This document shows, piece after piece, positions 7,109-11,076 of a stretch of 11,076 nt of DNA; the stretch's first letter is position 1; each line of letters opens with the position of its first letter. Below the pieces are notes generated by a model. It had not been told where the DNA came from. It did not search any database and saw only the letters and a program-made list of their open reading frames with translations. This stretch comes from an uncultured Erysipelotrichaceae bacterium. Its GTDB lineage: Bacteria; Bacillota_I; Bacilli_A; Erysipelotrichales; Erysipelotrichaceae. The stretch spans positions 1-11,076 of the forward strand of contig CALEMD010000106.1 of NCBI GenBank assembly GCA_937902945.1. The letters are read 5' to 3'. The position numbers and the translations under genes are program-made.

Positions 7109-7136
7109 ACATCTATCGTAACCTGAATGGCTGAAA
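7090..7136. repeat. 11-bp perfect inverted repeat straddling the AraC start codon
   Basis: TTTCAGCCATT (7090-7100) and AATGGCTGAAA (7126-7136) are exact reverse complements separated by 25 bases. One arm is in the AraC 5' leader and the other in its first codons, so the repeat could be a protein-binding site for autoregulation or an mRNA hairpin with the start codon in its loop. Confidence 0.6.
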
Positions 7137-7147
7137 TAAGAAACAAA

Positions 7148-7176
7148 AATATAAGATCAGGACACGATACAGGCAA
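7148..7176 (-). promoter_or_regulatory. Predicted promoter of the AraC regulator gene
   Basis: TTGCCT (7176-7171) and TATATT (7153-7148) are separated by 17 bases on the minus strand. The predicted start near 7141 leaves a leader of about 33 bases that begins just before the inverted repeat. Confidence 0.6.
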
Positions 7177-7186
7177 GATGCAGTCA

Positions 7187-7215
7187 TTGTGAAAGACTTA
7201 GCAAACTGGTTAAAT
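7187..7215 (+). promoter_or_regulatory. Predicted promoter of the flavin reductase gene
   Basis: TTGTGA (7187-7192) and TTAAAT (7210-7215) are 17 bases apart, and TGG directly before the -10 box gives an extended -10. The weak match to consensus suits a promoter that needs an activator such as the divergent AraC protein. The start would be near 7222, about 25 bases before the ATG. Confidence 0.5.
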
Positions 7216-7246
7216 TGACTCGCAGCAAAGGAAGAGGGGAATCAAA

Positions 7247-9118
7247 ATGAAGAATTGCATGAAGCGTGTATTAAGTGTGCTTCTAGTACTGGGATTGAGC
7301 GCATGCAGCGCTGGTACAGCATCTGGATCAAGCACGAAGGATGGCACATTTACTGCCAGTGAAAAAGGATTCGGCGGGGATGTCACAGTTGAACTGGTTG
7401 TAGAAAATAAAGAATTCAAATCACTGACAATCAGCGGACCAAGTGAATCAGAAGGATATGGTGCAGATGCCATTCCGGTATTGGAGCAGGAAATGAATGA
7501 CAGCAAATCACCGGATGTAGATCTTGTATCAGGTGCTACACATACATCTGAGGCAGCAGTAACAGCCGCAAAGAGTGCTTTCGAACAGGCAGGACTTTCC
7601 TATGATGAAAAGGAAACTGCCGCAAAGGGTGAAGATGTAACAATAGATGCCGATGTACTTGTAATTGGTTTAGGCGCATCCGGCACTATGGCAGCACTGA
7701 ATGCGGCAGAAGCAGGTGCTAATGTCGTAGCGGTTGAAGCTACTAATTCCATCGGCGGCATGGGCAATGCAGCTCAGGGAATGTTTGCCATAGGCACAAG
7801 TCTGCAGGAAGAGAAGTATGGCGATAACATGCAGACAGATGAGGAATACTGGTTCAATCATCTGATGGAACAGTCGAACTACTTAGCCAATGCACAGCTT
7901 GTACGCACATTTGTACATGAATCCGCAGGTACAGTTGAGTATCTGCTTAATAAAGGAATCAATGTCTATCTCTCTGAACAGCCTCAGCAGATTGCACACT
8001 TTGACAACGACATTGTCTATCACATATGGAATGATGCGAAGCCATTTGTCACTCTGTTATCAGAGATGGAAAAGAACAATGTAGATATGCATATGAATAC
8101 CATTGTTCAAAGTCTCATTACTGCAGATGATGGAACGGTAACGGGTGCTGTATGCACACAGGCTGATGGTTCCACACTGACAGTCAATGCAAAGTCAACG
8201 ATCGTTTCTACAGGTTCATTTGCCGGCAATGAAGAACTCATGCGCAGTGTTTTAGGAGAAGCGTATGACAATTCATTTGTTATGGCAGGCACTTCACTTC
8301 CAAACGTTGATATGATGTGGAATGCAAATGCATCTGAGGGAGAACTGCTGACAATGAATCATGGTGTTGTCGCAAATGCTGAGGTTGAAGTAGCAGATGA
8401 ACTGATGCTCAACACACCGATTCTTTGGGTGAATAATCTTGGTGAACGCTTTATGAATGAAAGTCTTCTGAAGGATACAGTAGAATTCTCCAGTGCTGTC
8501 ATGGCACAGAATGGCTATGCATATACCATTGTTGATCAGGCTACAGTAGACAGATGGTGCGATCAGACTCAGGAGAATACAGGTACGTGGATTCATTACT
8601 GGGATCAGAATATAATCGTTGATGCAGATGGCAATAAGACGATCTACCATGCACCTGTTGATAAAGATACATTCTTGGCTGACTTTGATACATTGACAGC
8701 CGCAAATGAAGGCATCGTTGCCAATAGTATTGCAGAGATTGCTGCATTCATCGGCTGTGATGAAGAAACCATTTAGAACACGATCGACAAGTACAATGGC
8801 TATGTAGAAAGCGGCAATGATGAAGAATTCTTCAAAGATGCTGAAGATCTTGTCTATTCTGTAGAAGAAGGTCCTTACTACGTCATCAAAGGTCACTCAG
8901 GGGTACTTGGCGCATTAGGCGGAGTCAATGTTACAAACCAATTGGAAGTAGTAACACAGGCTAATACTGTTATCCCAGGTCTATATGCAACAGGCAATAA
9001 CGTATCCGGCATCAGTGTAGCTGCATATGTCAATGTTGAAGGCGTAGGCTTAGGCTTTGCGCTTACTTCGGGACGTCTTGCTGGAACAAATGCTGCTGAA
9101 TATGCATTGGCAGAATAA
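7247..9118 (+). pseudogene. Secreted FMN_bind/FAD_binding_2 flavoprotein reductase, interrupted by an in-frame TAG
   Basis: Read across the stop this is a 623-residue lipoprotein of the extracellular fumarate-reductase-like family used by anaerobes to respire organic acceptors. The signal peptide ends in LSAC (Cys20). The FMN_bind domain (about 31-117) carries DLVSGATHTS, the flavinylation motif in which ApbE attaches FMN to the threonine (Thr98). The FAD domain starts with DVLVIGLGASG (GxGxxG at 141-146) and ends the first strand pair with Glu164; SIGGMGN and GERFMNE are further landmarks. Codon 510 is TAG (8774-8776); beyond it the frame continues for 113 codons through LGALGGV, IPGLYATGN and GVGLGFALTSGR to a TAA at 9116-9118, all expected FAD-domain sequence. 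One base change (such as CAG to TAG) accounts for it. The 509-residue product would lack the C-terminal FAD-closing segment. GAAGAGGGG precedes the ATG. The acceptor is unknown. Confidence 0.92.
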
Positions 9119-9142
9119 TTGATCAGATAACAATAATCAGAT

Positions 9143-9171
9143 AAGGCAGCTGCTTGTATAGGGCTGCTTTT
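9143..9171 (+). terminator. Terminator after the flavin reductase
   Basis: AAGGCAGC (9143-9150) pairs with GCTGCTTT (9163-9170) with one G-U pair and a 12-base loop, and the 3' arm runs into TTTT (9168-9171). It starts 25 bases after the reductase stop. A nine-base direct repeat, ATCAGATAA (9122-9130 and 9136-9144), fills the space before it. Confidence 0.7.
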
Positions 9172-9649
9172 ATAATCTCTGGATTCAATATTCCATTATC
9201 AGCCACGTTCAAATGCTTTTGCAGCTTGGGCTAAACTATTTAGAATGTCGATCATAGTTGTACTTGTTCTTTTTATGCGTAAATTATATATAAATAACGC
9301 ATAATAGGGACACAGAATAATGAATTATAACTGGGTTTTGAATAATCATTTAGCTGTCCAATAGAAATGATAGTGGCCTGCTTCTTGATATACTTAAGCT
9401 CATGTAAGAACTGACATGGTTGTGACTTCACTTCTTTCCAGTTATTATATTTGTACAATCATTCTGCTTCCTCAAAAATAGTTTCTTCTATGGATTATCC
9501 AAGTGTTTACAATAGTGAAAAACTTACATTGATATGTATTATGCAATGAAGAGATGAACTCTTCCTCTTAGAACGTTTCATCAAGTATCACTGAAAAAGG
9601 CAATGATTATTCAGTGCGAATGAAAATATAGAAAACGGATGAGGCAAAT
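9172..9649. other. Gene-free AT-rich region with decayed reading frame
   Basis: No intact gene is seen on either strand. On the minus strand a frame from about 9497 down to 9273 reads like protein (EETIFEEAE, a stop at 9461-9459, then YKYNNWKEVKSQP and ELKYIKKQ) but is broken by stops and has no usable start, which suggests a gene remnant; I do not recognise the family. The left part of this frame ends in the 32-bp palindrome at 9273-9304. A six-base-pair hairpin, GAAGAG/CTCTTC (9548-9564), lies nearer the DUF5131 gene but has no T-run. The last 20 bases hold the ribosome site of that gene. Confidence 0.5.
9273..9304. repeat. 32-bp nested near-palindrome
   Basis: The outer arms TTATGCGT (9273-9280) and ACGCATAA (9297-9304) are perfect reverse complements, and TTATATATAA (9284-9293) is a perfect palindrome with the same centre (9288/9289). 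Only two of the 16 symmetric pairs mismatch. It has no T-run and no gene within 140 bases upstream or 340 downstream, so it resembles a protein-binding or recombination site more than a terminator. Confidence 0.6.
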
Positions 9650-10381
9650 ATGACAATATGGAACCCATGGCATGGATGCCACAAGTATAGTGAAGGCTGT
9701 CTGCATTGCTATATCCATAAAGGTGACGCGAAGCGTGGTGCTGATACAGACAGTATCGTCAAAACAGAGAAGTTTGCGTTAATAACGGAAAGATATGCAA
9801 GAGGAAAGAATGCCGGAACCTATAAGATGAAATCCGGTCATTTGGTGTATCTTTGCTTTGCTTCAGATTTCCTACTAGAAGATGCAGATGAGTGGCGCCC
9901 AGAATGCTGGAAGATGATCAAAGAACGACAGGATCTGCGCTTTCTGTTTCTGACAAAGAGAATTGAGAGATTCCATGAATGCATACCTGATGACTGGGGT
10001 GCTGATTATGATCATGTGACAGTAGGATGCACAGTGGAAAATCAAAGAACTGCGGATATCAGACTTCCCATATTTGATTCTCTTCCAATCAGACACAAGA
10101 ATATAATCTGTCAGCCGATGCTTGATAAGATGAATATTGAAAATCATCTGAAAGGAATTGAGCAGGTTGTGGCTGGAGGAGAATCCGATCGCAATGCAAG
10201 AGTGCTGGAGTATGATTGGATATTGAACATTAGAGAGCAGTGCATTCGGCAGAATGTTCCGTTTGTTTTCAGACAATGCGGAAGCCGTTTCCTGAAAGAT
10301 GGAGTCCTATATAACATTCCAACCCGACAGCTCTGCGCACAGGCACGAAAAGCTGATATCAGCACCGCCGGTAAAAAATGA
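9650..10381 (+). CDS. DUF5131 family protein (phage Gp37/Gp68-like)
   Basis: A 243-residue protein of the family annotated as DUF5131 or phage protein Gp37/Gp68. The family's cysteine signature is at the N-terminus: WNPWHGCHKYSEGCLHCY, with cysteines at residues 10, 17 and 20. Other family blocks are LVYLCFASDFLLEDADEW, the FLFLTKRIERF strand, HVTVGCTVENQ, and VVAGGESDRNAR. The fold is related to radical-SAM TIM barrels, but the biochemical role is not established. GATGAGG lies five bases before the ATG. The protein looks complete, though family members often run slightly longer at the C-terminus. Such genes are found in phages and defence-type islands, sometimes beside a three-Cys-motif partner (TcmP); none is seen here. 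It sits just upstream of an AbiE system but has its own spacing and is probably a separate unit. Confidence 0.88.
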   Translation: MTIWNPWHGCHKYSEGCLHCYIHKGDAKRGADTDSIVKTEKFALITERYARGKNAGTYKMKSGHLVYLCFASDFLLEDADEWRPECWKMIKERQDLRFLFLTKRIERFHECIPDDWGADYDHVTVGCTVENQRTADIRLPIFDSLPIRHKNIICQPMLDKMNIENHLKGIEQVVAGGESDRNARVLEYDWILNIREQCIRQNVPFVFRQCGSRFLKDGVLYNIPTRQLCAQARKADISTAGKK

Positions 10382-10416
10382 GAATATGAAATTGAATCGG
10401 TCATATAGATGACTTA

Positions 10417-10447
10417 TATACTACAAACAATGTATAAATGTAGTATA
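10417..10447. promoter_or_regulatory. Inverted-repeat operator of the abiE unit
   Basis: TATACTACA (10417-10425) and TGTAGTATA (10439-10447) are perfect 9-bp arms with a 13-base spacer, 14 bases before the AbiEi start. Characterised AbiEi antitoxins bind such inverted repeats to repress their own operon. Possible -10 boxes, TATACT (10417-10422) and TATAAA (10433-10438), lie within the repeat, so binding would block the promoter. Confidence 0.7.
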
Positions 10448-10461
10448 AAGGTAAATATCAT

Positions 10462-11049
10462 ATGATAACTAAAAAAGTGCTGATCAACCAGCTTGCAGAG
10501 AAGAATAATGGAATTTTAGCTGTATCGGAAATGATGAAACTTGGCATATCAAAACAATACTGTATGTTCTTTCTGAAACAGAACGGTTATGAAAGGGCAG
10601 CAAGGGGAGTTTATCTTTCTCAGGATGCTTTTAATGATGATTTTTATATTATATGCCGACAGTATAAGCAGGCGGTATTTTCTCATGAAAGCGCATTATA
10701 TCTTCTTGGCCTGGCTGAAAGAACACCTATTCACTATACAGTCACAGTTCCTCATGGATACAGGACGAATGTATTCAGACAGAAAGGAATAGAAGTATAC
10801 ACATCTAATAATGAAAGATATTCAATTGGTTTGATTGAAATACAGACGCCAAATAATCATACAGTGCTCTGTTATGATGCAGAAAGAACACTCTGTGATA
10901 TATTCCGTACTGAAACTGACCCGCAGGATAAACAGAATGCGGTAATTGAATATCTAAGAGAAAGAAAAAATATAACAAAATTGATGAAGTATGCCGAGGT
11001 TTTTCATGTTGATGAGCGAATACTAAAGTATATGGAGGTGATTTTATAA
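10462..11049 (+). CDS. AbiEi-type antitoxin (type IV toxin-antitoxin system)
   Basis: A 195-residue protein matching the AbiEi antitoxin family of abortive-infection/type IV toxin-antitoxin systems. The N-terminal 60 residues fit the winged-helix DNA-binding domain (LINQLAEKNNGILAVSEMMK, then LKQNGYERAARGVYLS). The signature block of the family follows: VFSHESALYLLGLAERTP and YTVTVPHGYRTN (roughly residues 73-102). The C-terminal part contains VLCYDAERTLCDIFR and YLRERKNITKLMKYAE, also family-typical. It should repress its own promoter through the inverted repeat upstream and neutralise the toxin encoded by the next gene. The start ATG has AAAGG about ten bases upstream. The stop TAA overlaps the position where the toxin start is expected. 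Confidence 0.9.
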   Translation: MITKKVLINQLAEKNNGILAVSEMMKLGISKQYCMFFLKQNGYERAARGVYLSQDAFNDDFYIICRQYKQAVFSHESALYLLGLAERTPIHYTVTVPHGYRTNVFRQKGIEVYTSNNERYSIGLIEIQTPNNHTVLCYDAERTLCDIFRTETDPQDKQNAVIEYLRERKNITKLMKYAEVFHVDERILKYMEVIL

Positions 11050-11076
11050 TTCGCACATCAGTACAGTTAAAGGCAT
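11046..11076 (+). CDS. AbiEii-type toxin, first codons only; start codon reads ATA
   Basis: After GGAGGTG (11034-11040) the frame starting at 11046 reads ATA then IRTSVQLKA to the window edge. That is the characteristic N-terminus of AbiEii nucleotidyltransferase-like toxins (usually M-I-x-T-S-x-Q-L-K-A-K). In the usual arrangement the antitoxin stop and toxin start overlap as ATGA; here the bases are ATAA, so the antitoxin still stops (TAA instead of TGA) but the toxin has ATA in place of ATG. Between an in-frame TGA at 11013-11015 and the window edge this frame has no ATG, GTG or TTG. The rest of the gene is outside the window. Confidence 0.6.
   Translation, partial: MIRTSVQLKA

Noticed and set aside
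4108..8776. Reassigned stop codons or programmed readthrough
   Set aside because: TAA, TAG and TGA each end intact genes in this window, the two internal stops differ, and neither is followed by a known readthrough context.
8294..8896. Long minus-strand open frame opposite the reductase
   Set aside because: It is a shadow of the reductase coding strand, cysteine- and isoleucine-rich, with no ribosome site or recognisable domain.
9122..9144. Direct repeat ATCAGATAA as a CRISPR or regulatory array
   Set aside because: Only two short copies next to a terminator; no array.
9273..9304. Chromosome-dimer resolution (dif) site
   Set aside because: The AT-rich centre is similar in feel, but the arms do not match the Gram-positive dif half-sites in sequence or spacing.
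9273..9458. Minus-strand 61-codon frame as a real small gene
   Set aside because: It starts at a TTG directly after a stop, has no ribosome site, and protein-like sequence continues upstream through stops, so a remnant is more likely.
9875..10276. Minus-strand open frame opposite the DUF5131 gene
   Set aside because: Shadow frame; the plus strand has clear family motifs and a proper ribosome site.

Overview
The window looks like a piece of a low-GC Gram-positive (Bacillota) chromosome, probably from a gut-type anaerobe. The evidence is strong AGGAGG-type ribosome binding sites, a T-box riboswitch, lipoproteins with a lipobox cysteine, and a secreted FMN-binding/FAD reductase of the kind common in anaerobic gut Bacillota. 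The exact genus cannot be read from the sequence.

Layout. (1) 1-2303, plus strand: the 3' part of a zinc N-acetylmuramoyl-L-alanine amidase, then a patatin-like phospholipase and a Cof-type HAD phosphatase joined by an ATGA overlap; a short hairpin ends this block. (2) 2344-3682, plus strand: a solitary AAA_14/DUF4143 ATPase preceded by two AT-rich dyads with related half-sites. (3) 3683-6310, minus strand: a polar amino-acid ABC transporter operon (lipoprotein binding protein, permease, ATPase) behind a consensus promoter and a complete T-box leader whose specifier reads best as CGC (Arg). A 30-codon arginine-rich ORF with a good Shine-Dalgarno lies between the T-box terminator and the binding-protein gene. 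The ATPase gene carries an in-frame TAA. (4) 6338-9118: an AraC-type regulator (minus) divergent from a secreted flavin reductase (plus) that carries an in-frame TAG. (5) 9172-9649: about 480 bp without an intact gene, holding a 32-bp near-palindrome and a decayed reading frame. (6) 9650-11076, plus strand: a DUF5131 (phage Gp37/Gp68-like) protein and an AbiE-type system, AbiEi antitoxin complete and AbiEii toxin only at its extreme N-terminus, where the expected ATG reads ATA.

How the parts work together. Uncharged tRNA, probably tRNA-Arg, should prevent termination in the T-box and switch on uptake of its amino acid. The AraC protein probably controls the divergent reductase. The right end is accessory, defence-type DNA. 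The most striking pattern is three independent single-base lesions (TAA in the transporter ATPase, TAG in the reductase, ATA at the toxin start), each of which would restore a normal gene if reverted. They mean either a genome in early decay, real strain polymorphism, or base-call errors; the window itself shows that TAA, TAG and TGA are all used as ordinary stops, which argues against a changed genetic code.
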